NCBI GenBank assembly: GCA_017991675.1 | Contig: JAGOQB010000019.1 | Location: 1-45,782 of the forward strand | Source: Phenylobacterium sp. | GTDB lineage: Bacteria; Pseudomonadota; Alphaproteobacteria; Caulobacterales; Caulobacteraceae | Direction of reading: 5' to 3' | Length of the DNA stretch: 45,782 nt | Shown here: in pieces, positions 24,897 through 34,009 of the stretch | Layout of the letters: the number at the start of each line of letters is the position of its first letter | Position numbering within the stretch: the first letter of the stretch is position 1 | Notes under the pieces: model-generated | Databases searched by the model: none | What the model was told of the DNA's origin: nothing | The model's input: only the letters and a program-made list of their open reading frames with translations | Program-made: the position numbers and the translations under genes

Positions 24897-26849
24897 TCAC
24901 GCCACGGCCCTGCGGACTTCCTTGAAGGTCGAGCGGCGGGCGGGGCCGCCTTGGGGGCCCTGGGTGCTCGGCGGCGGGGCGAGGAGGCCGGCGGTCTTGC
25001 GGGTGACCTTGCGGATCTCCTCGTCGAACAGCTCGGCCAGCTGGTCGACGATGACCCCGGCCAGTTGCTCGACGTCGACGATGGTGACGGCCCGGCGATA
25101 GTAGCGGGTGACGTCATGGCCGATGCCGATGGCGATGAGCTGCACCGGGCTCTTGTTCTCGATCTCGCCGATCACGTCGCGCAGGTGGCGCTCAAGGTAG
25201 TGGCCCGAGTTCACCGACAGGGTCGAGTCGTCGACCGGGGCGCCGTCGGAAATGACCATCAGGATGCGGCGCGCCTCAGGGCGGCCGATCAGCCGCTGGT
25301 GGGCCCACATCAGCGCCTCGCCGTCGATGTTCTCCTTCAAGAGGCCCTCGCGCATCATCAGGCCGAGGTTGCGGCGGGCGCGCCGCCACGGGGCGTCGGC
25401 GGCCTTGTAGATGATGTGGCGCAGGTCGTTCAGGCGGCCCGGCTGGGCCGGCTTGCCGGCCTTCAGCCAGTCTTCGCGCGAGGAGCCGCCCTTCCAGGCC
25501 CGGGTGGTGAAGCCGAGGATCTCGGTCTTCACGCCGCAGCGCTCGAGCGTGCGGGCCAGGATGTCGGCGCAGACCGCCGCGACCATGATCGGCCGCCCGC
25601 GCATCGAGCCGGAATTGTCGATCAGGATGGTGACGACCGTGTCGCGGAACTCGGTGTCTTCTTCTTCCTTGAAGGCCAGCGAGGCGGTCGGGTCGGTGAT
25701 CACCCGGGTCAGGCGCGCGGTGTCGAGGATGCCCTCCTCGAGGTCGAAGCTCCACGAGCGGTTCTGCTGGGCCATCAGCTTGCGCTGCAGCTTGTTGGCC
25801 AGGCGCGAGACGACGCTGGAGAGGCTGGCCAGCTGCTGGTCGAGATAGGCCCGCAGGCGGGTCAGCTCCTCGGCGTCGCAGAGCTCCTCGGCGGCGACGA
25901 CCTCGTCGTGGGCGGTGGTGAACACCTTGTAGGTCGCGACCTTGGCGTCGCCCTTGAGGTCGGGGCGGGCGGGCTGCTCGCCCTCGCCCATCTCCGGCGG
26001 CTCGTCGGTGTCCTCGGCGTTCGGATCATCCTCAGCCTGCATCATCTGGCTGTCGGCGTCCTCGCTCTCGCGGTGGGTCGCCTCGTTCTCGTCCATCGAG
26101 GTCTGCTGAGGCGAAGCGCCTTCGCCTTCGCCCTCGTCGCCGTCGTCCTGGGATTCGGCCTCGCCGTCCTCGCTGTCGCCGTCCTCGTCGTCGGCCTGGT
26201 CGGGGGCGTCGGTCAGGTCGTCGCCCATCGACAGGTCGCGCAGGATGGTCCGGGCGATCTTGGCGAAGGCCTTCTGGTCGTCGGCCGCTTCGATCAGCCG
26301 GTCGAGATCGGCGCCGGCCTTGCTCTCCACCTCGGCGCGGAACAGGTCGACCAGCGGCTTGGCCATCGCGGGCGGCGGCTCGCCGGTCATCCGTTCGCGG
26401 GCCAGCAGGGCGATGACGTCGGCCATCGGCGGGTTGGCCAGGGCTTCGAGCTGGTTGAGCGGCTTCTTGGCCCAGGCGTGCTCATGGACCGCGCGCAGGT
26501 TCTCCTTCACCCCGCCCAGGGCGTTGGCGCCGATGGCCTCGATCCGGGCCTGCTCAAGGGCGTCGTAGACCGGAGCGCCGAGCGCCGAGGCCGGCCGGCC
26601 CTTGGCGTGGGCGGCGACGTCATGGTGGGCCAGGCGCAGGGCCATCTGGTCGGCCAGGCCGCGGATGCGGGCGGCGTCGGCCGGGGTCAGGTCGCGCGGC
26701 GGATGCGGCAGCACGGCGCGATTGCCGGACAGCTGCGGGCCCTCGCCCGAATAGACGATTTCCAGGTCCGGCTTTTCAGCCAGGGAGCGCGCGGCGTGGG
26801 CCAGGGCGCGCTTGAAGGGCTCGACAGGGCTTTCCGGGTTCTTGGACAT
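24897..26849 (-). CDS. cobT: Cobaltochelatase CobT subunit
   Basis: Subunit of the ATP-dependent aerobic cobaltochelatase (CobNST), which inserts cobalt into hydrogenobyrinic acid diamide during vitamin B12 synthesis. The 650-residue protein has the CobT N-terminal helical domain (1-205), a long acidic linker (208-296) and a C-terminal von Willebrand A domain with the metal-dependent adhesion site DNSGS at 411-415. CobT forms a chaperone ring with CobS. cobS is in the window but about 7 kb away and on the same strand; cobN is not present. Confidence 0.96.
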   Translation of the reverse strand: MSKNPESPVEPFKRALAHAARSLAEKPDLEIVYSGEGPQLSGNRAVLPHPPRDLTPADAARIRGLADQMALRLAHHDVAAHAKGRPASALGAPVYDALEQARIEAIGANALGGVKENLRAVHEHAWAKKPLNQLEALANPPMADVIALLARERMTGEPPPAMAKPLVDLFRAEVESKAGADLDRLIEAADDQKAFAKIARTILRDLSMGDDLTDAPDQADDEDGDSEDGEAESQDDGDEGEGEGASPQQTSMDENEATHRESEDADSQMMQAEDDPNAEDTDEPPEMGEGEQPARPDLKGDAKVATYKVFTTAHDEVVAAEELCDAEELTRLRAYLDQQLASLSSVVSRLANKLQRKLMAQQNRSWSFDLEEGILDTARLTRVITDPTASLAFKEEEDTEFRDTVVTILIDNSGSMRGRPIMVAAVCADILARTLERCGVKTEILGFTTRAWKGGSSREDWLKAGKPAQPGRLNDLRHIIYKAADAPWRRARRNLGLMMREGLLKENIDGEALMWAHQRLIGRPEARRILMVISDGAPVDDSTLSVNSGHYLERHLRDVIGEIENKSPVQLIAIGIGHDVTRYYRRAVTIVDVEQLAGVIVDQLAELFDEEIRKVTRKTAGLLAPPPSTQGPQGGPARRSTFKEVRRAVA

Positions 26850-26930
26850 GGCATGTCATTTAGAACGACGGTCCGCGTCGCCCAAGGGGAAAGAGACGGT
26901 GACGCTTGGGAAGGCGGGCTGCGGGCGGCC

Positions 26931-28157
26931 TCACCATCCGAGCGCGGTCTGGACCAGGGAGCCGAGCCAGGCGGCGGCGGCGACCAGCAGCAGGCCCGGG
27001 ACGACCCGCCAGACGAAGGCGCGCTGGCCTCCGGACAGGGCGAACACCACCTTGGTCAGGGTGTTGCTGGTCAGGCCAAGCAGGATGGGCAGCACCGCCG
27101 CGCGCGGGTCCATGTGGCCGGAGGCGACCAGGGAGGCCATGGAGATCGCCGCCGCGTGGGCGTCGACGAGGCCGGCGGCCGCGGCGCCCACCGCCGCGCC
27201 GGCCCCGCCGAACCGGTCGCTGAGCGCGGCCGAGACCACGAGAATGACCGCCAGCATGCCGGCGAAGGTCAGGGCGCTGGTCAGGCTGAAGGCCTGGCCG
27301 GGGTCGGCATGCTCCTCGTCGGGGGGCTGGCGGAACGCCTTGAGGGTGAACAGCGCGCCATAGGCCCCGGCGGCGAGGCCGGCGCAGGCCAGCGGCGCGG
27401 CCATGGCGCGCAGGGTCGGCGGGCTGAGGGCGGCGAGCAGCACGGCCAGTTGCGCGATGGTGGCCACGGTGGAGAGCACGGCCCCGGCCACCGCGCCGGC
27501 CAGCAGGCTGGGCGTCTTGCCCGCGCGCGCCGACATCGCCCCAATGGTCGCGGTGCTGGATACAAAGCCGCCGGCGAGGCCGGCCAGCGGCAAGCCGAAG
27601 CGCACGCCGAGCGTGCGGATGGCGACGTGGCCGGCTGCGCTGATCGCCAGCAGCAGGATCACCACCAGCCAGACCGCGCGCGGGTTCAGCGCCTGGTAGG
27701 GGCCCATGGCCCGGTCGGGCAGCAGCGGCAGCACGACCAGGGTGGCGCCGGCCAGCAGCAGGCCGCTGCGCACCTCGTCGCCGGTCAGCACCGAGCCGAC
27801 GAAATGGTGCAGCGGCGTGCGGGCGGCGAGCAGGATCGCCACGACCACGCCGACCCCGGCGGCGATCATCGGCTGGGGCACGGCCAGGGCGCCCACCAGC
27901 ACCGCCAGCACCAGGGCGATTTCGGTGGTGACGCCGGGATCATCTTCGCCCTGGGCGCGCCAATAGGCGAGGGCGGCGAAGCTGGCGGTGGCGGCGGTGA
28001 CGACCGCCAGCAGCAGGACGCCGCCGACCAGCAAGGCGACGGCGCCGGCCAGGGTCGCGACGGCGAAGGTGCGGATTCCCGCCGCCGACGGCGAGGGGCG
28101 TTCCTGCTTGCGGCGCTCGCGCTCGGCGCCGATCAGCAGCCCGACGCCTAGCGCCAC
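26931..28157 (-). CDS. MgtC/SapB-DUF4010 family membrane protein
   Basis: Integral membrane protein of at least 408 residues with about a dozen hydrophobic segments. The MgtC-like part contains GVGLLIGAERERRK near the start. The DUF4010 part (about 165-400) holds GLAGGFVSSTATIGAMSARA and GLVDAHAAAISMASL. Function is unknown; MgtC relatives act in Mg homeostasis or virulence. The first start codon after the upstream stop is GTG 28157, with no obvious ribosome site. The family usually has a few more residues before this, so a non-standard start is possible. Confidence 0.85.
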   Translation of the reverse strand: MALGVGLLIGAERERRKQERPSPSAAGIRTFAVATLAGAVALLVGGVLLLAVVTAATASFAALAYWRAQGEDDPGVTTEIALVLAVLVGALAVPQPMIAAGVGVVVAILLAARTPLHHFVGSVLTGDEVRSGLLLAGATLVVLPLLPDRAMGPYQALNPRAVWLVVILLLAISAAGHVAIRTLGVRFGLPLAGLAGGFVSSTATIGAMSARAGKTPSLLAGAVAGAVLSTVATIAQLAVLLAALSPPTLRAMAAPLACAGLAAGAYGALFTLKAFRQPPDEEHADPGQAFSLTSALTFAGMLAVILVVSAALSDRFGGAGAAVGAAAAGLVDAHAAAISMASLVASGHMDPRAAVLPILLGLTSNTLTKVVFALSGGQRAFVWRVVPGLLLVAAAAWLGSLVQTALGW

Positions 28158-28351
28158 GGCGAGATTGAGGATCGGTTCGATGGCGCGTCTCCAGACGCTC
28201 GCCTGTGCAGGCGGCGTACAGCCAGACTATCGCGCGCGGCGGAGGTTCGAAGGAAAAATCCCGCGGGCCGAGCGCCGACTGTCGGTTGTCGCCCTGCTGG
28301 ATCGTCCTAGGGTCGATCGGCCCTGCGAGGCCCAATAGGAGGAGATCGACG

Positions 28352-28774
28352 ATGCGCGTGATGGTTCTGGTGAAGGCGACGGTCGACAGCGAAGCCGGCG
28401 CGATGCCGTCCAGCGATCTGCTGGAGGCGATGGGCCGCTACAACGAACTGCTGGTCGAGGCCGGGATCATGAAGGGCGGCGACGGGCTGCAGCCTTCGTC
28501 GAAGGGCAAGCGGGTGGCGTTCGACGGCGACCAGCGCGCGGTGATCGACGGGCCGTTCACCGAGACCAAGGAGATCGTCGCCGGCTACTGGCTGTGGGAG
28601 GTCAAGGACATGGACGAGGCCGTGGCCTGGGTGAAGCGCTGTCCCAACCCGATGCCGGGCCCGAGCGAAATCGAGATCCGGCCGTTCTACGAGATGGAGG
28701 ACTTCGGCGAGGCCCTGACCCCGGCGGCGGCCGAGATCCACGACCGGGTCCGCGACAAGCTGGAGCAGAACTAG
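28352..28774 (+). CDS. YciI/DGPF-domain protein
   Basis: Small dimeric ferredoxin-like-fold protein of 140 residues. The YCII (DGPF) domain runs from MVLVKATVDSEAGAMPS to EIRPFYEMEDFG, with the family motif DGPFTETKE in the centre. Members often sit near ECF sigma factors but none is here. The start has an excellent ribosome site, TAGGAGGAG, about eight bases before ATG. Biochemical role unknown. Confidence 0.9.
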   Translation: MRVMVLVKATVDSEAGAMPSSDLLEAMGRYNELLVEAGIMKGGDGLQPSSKGKRVAFDGDQRAVIDGPFTETKEIVAGYWLWEVKDMDEAVAWVKRCPNPMPGPSEIEIRPFYEMEDFGEALTPAAAEIHDRVRDKLEQN

Positions 28775-28804
28775 AGCAATTTCCGATCTGATCGGAAATT
28801 GCTC
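28774..28804. repeat. Perfect 15-bp hairpin after the YciI gene
   Basis: GAGCAATTTCCGATC, one T, then GATCGGAAATTGCTC. The left arm begins in the last base of the YciI stop codon. It lacks a T-run, so it is not a standard terminator. It resembles a dispersed intergenic hairpin I recall from Caulobacterales genomes. Confidence 0.75.
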
Positions 28805-28805
28805 A

Positions 28806-28871
28806 TGACTCTTTGAATTTAGAGCGCTTTCTTCGCCGAACCGGTGGCCACTTCGGCGGAAAATGCTCTAG
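28806..28871. repeat. Dispersed Caulobacterales-type intergenic repeat
   Basis: Read on the minus strand this contains AGAGCATTTTCCGCCGAAGT, GGCCACCGGTTCGGCGAAG, then AAAGCGCTCTAAATTCAAAG. Its ends AGAGCATTTT and its inner GCCGAA/TTCGGC arms form an imperfect palindrome. I recall this as a widespread repeat in Caulobacter-like genomes; only one copy is seen in the window. Confidence 0.65.
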
Positions 28872-28875
28872 GGGC

Positions 28876-28912
28876 GCAAAAGGAAAAGGGCCCCGCCGAG
28901 GCGAGGCCCTTT
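28876..28912 (-). terminator. Rho-independent terminator after PEP-CTERM gene
   Basis: On the minus strand AAAGGGCC pairs with GGCCCTTT (arms at 28912-28905 and 28892-28885) around a GC-rich loop. TCCTTTT follows. It lies 24 bases after the stop of the PEP-CTERM gene. Confidence 0.82.
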
Positions 28913-28935
28913 CTCGCTTCCCCGGTGCGGCCAGG

Positions 28936-29529
28936 TCAGGCCGCGACGAGCGCCGCACGGCGACGGCGGATCATCGCCCCGATCATGCCGAAGCCGGCGA
29001 TCATCATCGCCCAGGTCGCAGGTTCCGGCACGGCCGACGTCAGGCTCAGCTTCAGGCCAGCGCCGTTCGCGGCGTCGTCGACGAAGCTGTAGACCTTGCT
29101 GCTGGAGTCGCTGAACCCGAACGTCACCTTGGTCCCCAGCAGGCTCAGCACCGTCGCGCCATAGACCGGGTTGTCGACGGCGTCAGGATCGACGCCGAAC
29201 ACGCTGAAGCTCTCGCCCGGGTTCCAACCGTCACCCCCGAAAATGAAGGTCAGCAGCGAGGTGTCGACGCCGGTCATGCTGACCGTGGCGCCTGCCGGAC
29301 CGCTGTAGCTCGCGGTGTCCCAGACCAGCGGGACCGGCGTGGCCGTGCCGCCGTCGATGCTCAGCGTGGTGATGTTCAAGGTCGAGGACAGGTCGTTCAG
29401 GAACGACATGCTGATCGAGAACTCGCTGTCCGGCCCGGCCACGGCGCCGCTGATCACCGAGGCGGCCTGAGCCGAAACAGGCGCCGACAGCGCCGCGCAG
29501 GCGGCGAGCGCCAGCATCATCTTCTTCAT
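28936..29529 (-). CDS. PEPxxWA-CTERM sorting-domain protein
   Basis: Exported protein of 197 residues. A signal peptide (1-23) ends in AQAA. The middle (about 25-165) is Ser/Gly/Asp-rich and beta-strand-like, with no recognised domain. The C-terminus has the sorting signal VPEPATWAMMIAGFG, a short hydrophobic helix and RRRR. Such proteins are processed by an exosortase and anchored or secreted, often with exopolysaccharide. No exosortase or polysaccharide gene is in the window. It is monocistronic with its own terminator. Confidence 0.92.
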   Translation of the reverse strand: MKKMMLALAACAALSAPVSAQAASVISGAVAGPDSEFSISMSFLNDLSSTLNITTLSIDGGTATPVPLVWDTASYSGPAGATVSMTGVDTSLLTFIFGGDGWNPGESFSVFGVDPDAVDNPVYGATVLSLLGTKVTFGFSDSSSKVYSFVDDAANGAGLKLSLTSAVPEPATWAMMIAGFGMIGAMIRRRRAALVAA

Positions 29530-29641
29530 TCGAATTTCCCCCAGAGAAACCGCTCAGGTCTCTACCAGGGGTTCAATACCTCCGCCGTATGCACGTGCGC
29601 AAGCGGCCAATCGCCGTTCTCTCGGCGTGGCGGATGGGGCT

Positions 29642-30235
29642 CTAGTCGGTCCGCGAGTCGAACAGGACGCGGATCACCGGGGTCAGGACGGCTTCGAGGT
29701 CGGCGGGGTTCGCGCCGGCCAGGGTCTTGATCTCCATCATCTGGCGCATGACCTGCAGGCCGGCGACCAGCGACAGGGCGAGCGCGGCGCGCTCACGCGA
29801 CAGCGGGCCGCCGATCATGCGCTCCAGCGTTTCCTGGTGGCCCCGGCTGATCCAGTCGCGGCCGATCTCCGCCGCGCGCGGGCTGGACGCCGAGTGCAGC
29901 AGCACCAGGAAGCCGTCGAGCGGGGTCGCGCCCGGGGTGGTGACCTGGACCAGGGCCTTGGCGAAGGCGGCGGGGAAGTCCTCCGCCGCCAGGTTGGCCG
30001 CCGACAGGATCACCGGGTCGCGCATGGTGTCGGTGCAGACCTCGGCGAACAGCTTTTCCTTGGAGCCGAAGTAGCGGTTGACCAGCATGGCGGTGACCCC
30101 GGCGCCGGCGGCGATCTCGCGCACGCCGGCGCCGTCGTAGCCGGACCTGGCGAAGGCGCGGCGGGCCGAGGCGAGGATCGCCGCACGGGTGGCGGCGGCG
30201 TTGCGGCGGCGGGGCGGGGCGGCGGGTTCGGTCAT
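29642..30235 (-). CDS. TetR-family regulator divergent from reductase gene
   Basis: Transcriptional repressor of 197 residues. The helix-turn-helix region spans about 12-60 (AAILASARRAFARSGYDG, VREIAAGAGVTAMLVNRYFGSKE). The C-terminal domain resembles TetR_C members with QVMRQMMEIK. It faces the NAD-dependent reductase gene across 79 bases that contain inverted repeats, so control of that gene and of itself is probable. Confidence 0.9.
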   Translation of the reverse strand: MTEPAAPPRRRNAAATRAAILASARRAFARSGYDGAGVREIAAGAGVTAMLVNRYFGSKEKLFAEVCTDTMRDPVILSAANLAAEDFPAAFAKALVQVTTPGATPLDGFLVLLHSASSPRAAEIGRDWISRGHQETLERMIGGPLSRERAALALSLVAGLQVMRQMMEIKTLAGANPADLEAVLTPVIRVLFDSRTD

Positions 30236-30244
30236 GATTCTACG

Positions 30245-30291
30245 CTTGTAGACATACGCGCGTTCGATAAGTATACAAGTGAAGACTTATC
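30245..30291. promoter_or_regulatory. Inverted repeats in the TetR/reductase divergent promoter
   Basis: GATAAGT (30266-30272) and ACTTATC (30285-30291) form a perfect 7-base inverted repeat around 12 bases. CTTGTA (30245-30250) and TACAAG (30274-30279) form a second pair overlapping it. The region is AT-rich and lies between the two start codons. These are plausible TetR operator half-sites, but which pair is used cannot be told. Confidence 0.55.
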
Positions 30292-30314
30292 GGATCGAGC
30301 GGCAGGAGCGAGCG

Positions 30315-31304
30315 ATGGCGCAGCGGGTGTTGGTGACCGGTGGAACCGGGTTTGTCGGTGGTTGGACGATCGTGGAGCTGCTGGCGCGCGGCTACCGCGT
30401 GCGGACCACGGTGCGCAGCGCCGCGCGCGAGGCGGACGTGCGCGCGGCGGTGGCGACGCAGGTCGCCCCGGACGGGCTGGAGTTCGCGGTCGCCGACCTG
30501 AAGTCCGACGCCGGCTGGGACGCGGCGGTCGCGGGCTGCGATGCCGTGCTGCACATCGCCTCGCCGCTGGGCGGCGACGGTGGCGAAGGCCTGATCGCCG
30601 CGGCCCGGGACGGAACCCTGCGGGTGCTGGGCGCGGCGGCGCGGGCCGGGGTGAAGCGGGTGGTGATGACCTCCTCGACCGCCGCCTGCACGCCGGCGGG
30701 GCCGCTGGAGCGGGCGATCGACGAAAGCGACTGGACCGACCCCGAGCAGAAGGACCTGGCGGCCTACCGCAAGTCCAAGGTGCTGGCTGAGCAAGCGGCC
30801 TGGGAGTTCATCGCCACGGCGCCGCAGACGCAGCTGACCACCCTGCTGCCCGGCGCGATCTTCGGCCCGGTGCTGAGCCGCGAGCAGCTGGGCTCGGTGG
30901 CGATCGTCCAGCGGTTGCTGGACGGCCAGCCGCCGGCCCTGCCGCGGCTGGCCTTCACCATCACCGACGTACGCGACCTGGCTGACCTGCACATCAAGGC
31001 GATGGAAGCGCCGCAGGCGGCCGGCCAGCGCTACATCGCCCTGGGCGAGTCGCTCTGGTACGCCGAGATCGCCCAGGCCCTGCGCGAGCGGCTGGGGCCG
31101 CAGGGCGCCAAGGTCCCGACCGCCAACATGCCCGACCTGGTGGCCAGGGGGCTGGCCGCCGCCTCGCCGGAGATGAAGGCGCTGCTGCCGCTGCTGGGCC
31201 GGACCCAGGTGTTCAGCACGCAGAAGGCGCGGACGGAGCTGGGCTTCGCGCCCCGGCCGGCGCGCGACACCATCGGCGACTGCGGGGCGAGCCTGGTCGG
31301 CTGA
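30315..31304 (+). CDS. NAD(P)-dependent epimerase/dehydratase, dihydroflavonol-reductase-like
   Basis: Extended short-chain dehydrogenase of 329 residues. The nucleotide-binding motif GGTGFVG is at 9-15 and catalytic Y151-x3-K155 lies in AYRKSK, with the upstream Ser/Thr in MTSSTAAC. The sequence resembles plant-type dihydroflavonol 4-reductases and bacterial aldehyde/ketone reductases. I use ATG 30315, with GGAG about nine bases upstream; the frame opens 12 codons earlier without support. Probably controlled by the divergent TetR protein. Substrate unknown. Confidence 0.88.
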   Translation: MAQRVLVTGGTGFVGGWTIVELLARGYRVRTTVRSAAREADVRAAVATQVAPDGLEFAVADLKSDAGWDAAVAGCDAVLHIASPLGGDGGEGLIAAARDGTLRVLGAAARAGVKRVVMTSSTAACTPAGPLERAIDESDWTDPEQKDLAAYRKSKVLAEQAAWEFIATAPQTQLTTLLPGAIFGPVLSREQLGSVAIVQRLLDGQPPALPRLAFTITDVRDLADLHIKAMEAPQAAGQRYIALGESLWYAEIAQALRERLGPQGAKVPTANMPDLVARGLAAASPEMKALLPLLGRTQVFSTQKARTELGFAPRPARDTIGDCGASLVG

Positions 31305-31431
31305 GGCGACGGCCAATGATCGGGCGCCGATCGGCGAAAGATCGGCTGGCGGTCCTGCCGCGGCGCGCTGAGAGGGAGTCTGATGGCGAGGTGGCGCGAA
31401 CGGCGCCGCGACGAAGCCGAAAGGACGCGCC

Positions 31432-31788
31432 ATGTTGCTCAAGAGTGCTTTGATCGCCCTCGCGGGGCTTGGGATCGCCGCCAGCGCCCAGGCCCAGCCC
31501 GCCGCGTCCGTCGCCGCCGCCGACGAGGCCAAGGTGGTGAACTACAGCGATCTCAACATCAACCGCGAGCCGGGGGCCGAAGCGATGCTGCGGCGGATCA
31601 CCGGCGCCGCCGACCAGATCTGCGGCCGGGAATCGCAACGCACCTCGCTGGACCGCGTGGCGCTGCACCAGGGCTGCGTGCGGAGCACGGTCGACCGGAC
31701 GGTGGCCGACCTGGGCAGCCCGATGGTGACGGCGCTGAATTCCGGAAAGGCGGCGCCGACCACGACGATGCTGGCCTCGCGCCGATAG
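31432..31788 (+). CDS. UrcA family protein
   Basis: Small exported protein of 118 residues. A signal peptide (1-22) ends in AQAQ. The UrcA core shows VNYSDLNINREPGAEAMLRR, ITGAADQICG and a second cysteine in HQGC, probably a disulfide pair, followed by DRTVADLGSP. UrcA proteins are common in Caulobacterales and Sphingomonadales and have no established function. AAGGA stands upstream of the ATG. A strong terminator follows. Confidence 0.88.
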   Translation: MLLKSALIALAGLGIAASAQAQPAASVAAADEAKVVNYSDLNINREPGAEAMLRRITGAADQICGRESQRTSLDRVALHQGCVRSTVDRTVADLGSPMVTALNSGKAAPTTTMLASRR

Positions 31789-31806
31789 ACCCGACGTTGC
31801 AACCTG

Positions 31807-31846
31807 GGCGCCGCCGCCTGCCCCACAGGTGGTGGCGCCTCTTTTT
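31807..31846 (+). terminator. Rho-independent terminator after urcA-like gene
   Basis: GGCGCCGCCGCCTG (31807-31820) pairs with CAGGTGGTGGCGCC (31826-31839), including two G-U pairs. A 5-base loop separates them and CTCTTTTT follows. It ends about 20-60 bases after the UrcA stop. Confidence 0.9.
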
Positions 31847-31894
31847 GCGGACTGTTAGTTTCGGCGCGCGGACGTGAGTCTAGGGCCCTGCGCC

Positions 31895-34009
31895 ATGAGC
31901 ACCTCTGGAGGCTTCGCCGGCCCACAGCGCGGCGGCCTGTCCCCCGACAACCAGATCCGATTGGCAGGCGAGCCGCCGATGCGGCTGGGCCCGCTGTATA
32001 TCGACCCGCCGCTGCGGCGGATCACCCATGACGACGGCCGGGTCGAGCTGTTGCAGCCGCGGGTGATGCAGGTGCTGACCGCCCTGGTCCACGCCGACGG
32101 CAAGATCCTCTCGCGCGACGACCTGCTGATCTCCTGCTGGCGCGGCGCGGTGGTCGGCGAGGACGCCATCGACCGGGTGATCGGCCGCGTGCGGCGGCTG
32201 GCCGAAGGCATCGGCGCCGGGGCCTTCCAGGTGACCACGGTCCCCAAGGTCGGATACCGGCTGGAGCAGGCGCCGGAGGCGCCGGGCGTGGCGCCGGGGC
32301 CCTCGATCTGCGTGCTGCCGTTCGCGAACATGAGCGGCGATCCGCAGCAGGGCTACTTCGGCGACGGGATCAGCGAAGACATCATCACCGATCTCAGCAA
32401 GATCTCCTCGCTGTTCGTGGTCGCGCGGACCACGTCGTTCGCGCTGCGGGACACGGCGCTGGACGTGCCGCAGATCGGGCGGCGGCTGAAGGTCGAGCAC
32501 GTGCTGGAGGGCAGCGTGCGCCTGGCCGGGGAGCGGGTGCGGGTCACCGCCCAGCTGATCGACGTGCGCACCGGCGGCCATGTCTGGGCCGAGCGCTACG
32601 ACCGGCTGCTGGACGACGTCTTCACGGTGCAGGACGACATCTCGCAGGCGGTGGTCGGCGTGCTGAAGCTGAAGCTGCTGCCGGCCGAGAGGGCGGCGAT
32701 GGAGCAAGGCGGCCGGCGCGAGCGGCGGGTGCTGGCGATCGGTCCGGTCCTGGGGCTGAGCGACCAGCTTGGCGGGGCGGTGCTGGAGCCGCTGCGCGCG
32801 GCCTTGGCCCAGCGGCTGGCGGGCGAAGTCGTGCTGGCGCCGCAGCTGGCCGAAACCGAAGCCGAGCGGTTCGGCTTCTCGCTCGACGTGGTGTTCCATT
32901 CGGCCCCCGAGGCGGCCCAGGCGGCCTTCGTCCTGCGCCAGCGCGGCGGGAGAGGGGCGGTGGCGACGTTCCACGAGAGCATTGAGACCCAGGCGCCGCA
33001 GGGGGCGATCGACGCCGTGGCGGGCGGCGTGGCCGAGGCGATCTGGCGACGGCTGGCGCTGGGGCCGCAGGGGCCCGCGGCGCCCAGGGATCCGCCGCTG
33101 CACATCCGGCTGGACGACGCCTCCGAACTGCTGGACCCGCCCGGCGCGGCCTGGACCGTGAACCGCAGTCAGTTCGCCCGCCTGCGGGCCGCCGATCCGG
33201 CCGATCCCCGGCTAGGGCTCATGTGGGCCTTGAACGAGTTCGGGCGGCGGTCGGTCCATCCGGGTCCCGAGCCGCTGCGCCGCGAGAGCGTGCTGGCGCT
33301 GAACGACGAGGTCGAGCGGCTGGCCCTGGCCAGCCTGCCCGCGGTGCGCGACGACCCGATGCTGACCCTGGCGGCGGCCGAGCTGCTGCTGGGGGTCAAT
33401 CGGGGCCACGAGGACCTGGCCGAGTCGCTGGCCAGGGCGGCGCTGGCCAGCAGCGCCGCGTTCGCCGCCGCGATCCCGCTGCTTGGGCAGATCAACGCCT
33501 TCCGCGGCCGGCTGGACGAGGCCTGCCGGCTGTACGACGAGGGCCTGCGGCTCTGCGATCCCGGTGCGACGCTGGAGCTCTACATCCTGGTCATGAAGGC
33601 CCAGGCGCTGATTGCGATGGAGGACCATGCGGGGGTGGTCGCCGTGTTCCAGCGGGCGGTGGCGATCCGGCCCAAACTGCCAAGGCAGGTCGGTCTGTGC
33701 TTCCTGCCGGTCGACGAGGGAGGGTTGGCCGAGACGCTGGCGCCGGTGGCGGCGGAGGCGGACCTGCAGCAGGCCCAGCGCGCGATCGCCTATCTGCACT
33801 ATTGCATCGCGCCGAACTTCGGGACGGCGCGGCATGCGGCCAACATCATGCGCGGCCCGCTGACCCAGCTGAGCCGCCGCTTCGGGGCCGAGGTGGCGAG
33901 CGACGAGATCTGGCGCGAGATGCCGGCCGAACTGCTGCCGATCCGGGACGCGGCGCGGCGGGCGCCCCCGGCGTCGGCGGAGCCGAGGCCGGGGAGCGGC
34001 GAGACCTAG
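31895..34009 (+). CDS. Winged-helix regulator with TolB-like and TPR regions
   Basis: About 704 residues, no transmembrane segment. An OmpR/PhoB-type winged helix (about 28-125; [38 protein letters not shown]) would bind DNA. A TolB N-terminal-like domain follows ([49 protein letters not shown]). The C-terminal half is helical and TPR-like ([28 protein letters not shown]). This layout is frequent in CadC/adenylate-cyclase-like proteins of Caulobacterales. ATG 31895 is chosen; GTG 31874 and ATG 31979 (just before RLGPLYIDP) are alternatives. The stop overlaps the convergent cobS stop by four bases. Confidence 0.85.
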   Translation: MSTSGGFAGPQRGGLSPDNQIRLAGEPPMRLGPLYIDPPLRRITHDDGRVELLQPRVMQVLTALVHADGKILSRDDLLISCWRGAVVGEDAIDRVIGRVRRLAEGIGAGAFQVTTVPKVGYRLEQAPEAPGVAPGPSICVLPFANMSGDPQQGYFGDGISEDIITDLSKISSLFVVARTTSFALRDTALDVPQIGRRLKVEHVLEGSVRLAGERVRVTAQLIDVRTGGHVWAERYDRLLDDVFTVQDDISQAVVGVLKLKLLPAERAAMEQGGRRERRVLAIGPVLGLSDQLGGAVLEPLRAALAQRLAGEVVLAPQLAETEAERFGFSLDVVFHSAPEAAQAAFVLRQRGGRGAVATFHESIETQAPQGAIDAVAGGVAEAIWRRLALGPQGPAAPRDPPLHIRLDDASELLDPPGAAWTVNRSQFARLRAADPADPRLGLMWALNEFGRRSVHPGPEPLRRESVLALNDEVERLALASLPAVRDDPMLTLAAAELLLGVNRGHEDLAESLARAALASSAAFAAAIPLLGQINAFRGRLDEACRLYDEGLRLCDPGATLELYILVMKAQALIAMEDHAGVVAVFQRAVAIRPKLPRQVGLCFLPVDEGGLAETLAPVAAEADLQQAQRAIAYLHYCIAPNFGTARHAANIMRGPLTQLSRRFGAEVASDEIWREMPAELLPIRDAARRAPPASAEPRPGSGET

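Noticed and set aside
24786-28151. A 1121-codon open frame on the plus strand
   Set aside because: It runs antisense to cobT and the MgtC/DUF4010 gene, both clearly recognised. Its translation is rich in Arg, Gly and Gln, typical of shadow frames in GC-rich DNA.
28774-28804. Rho-independent terminator for the YciI gene
   Set aside because: The 15-bp hairpin is perfect but AT-rich and lacks a T-run on either side, so I list it as a repeat.
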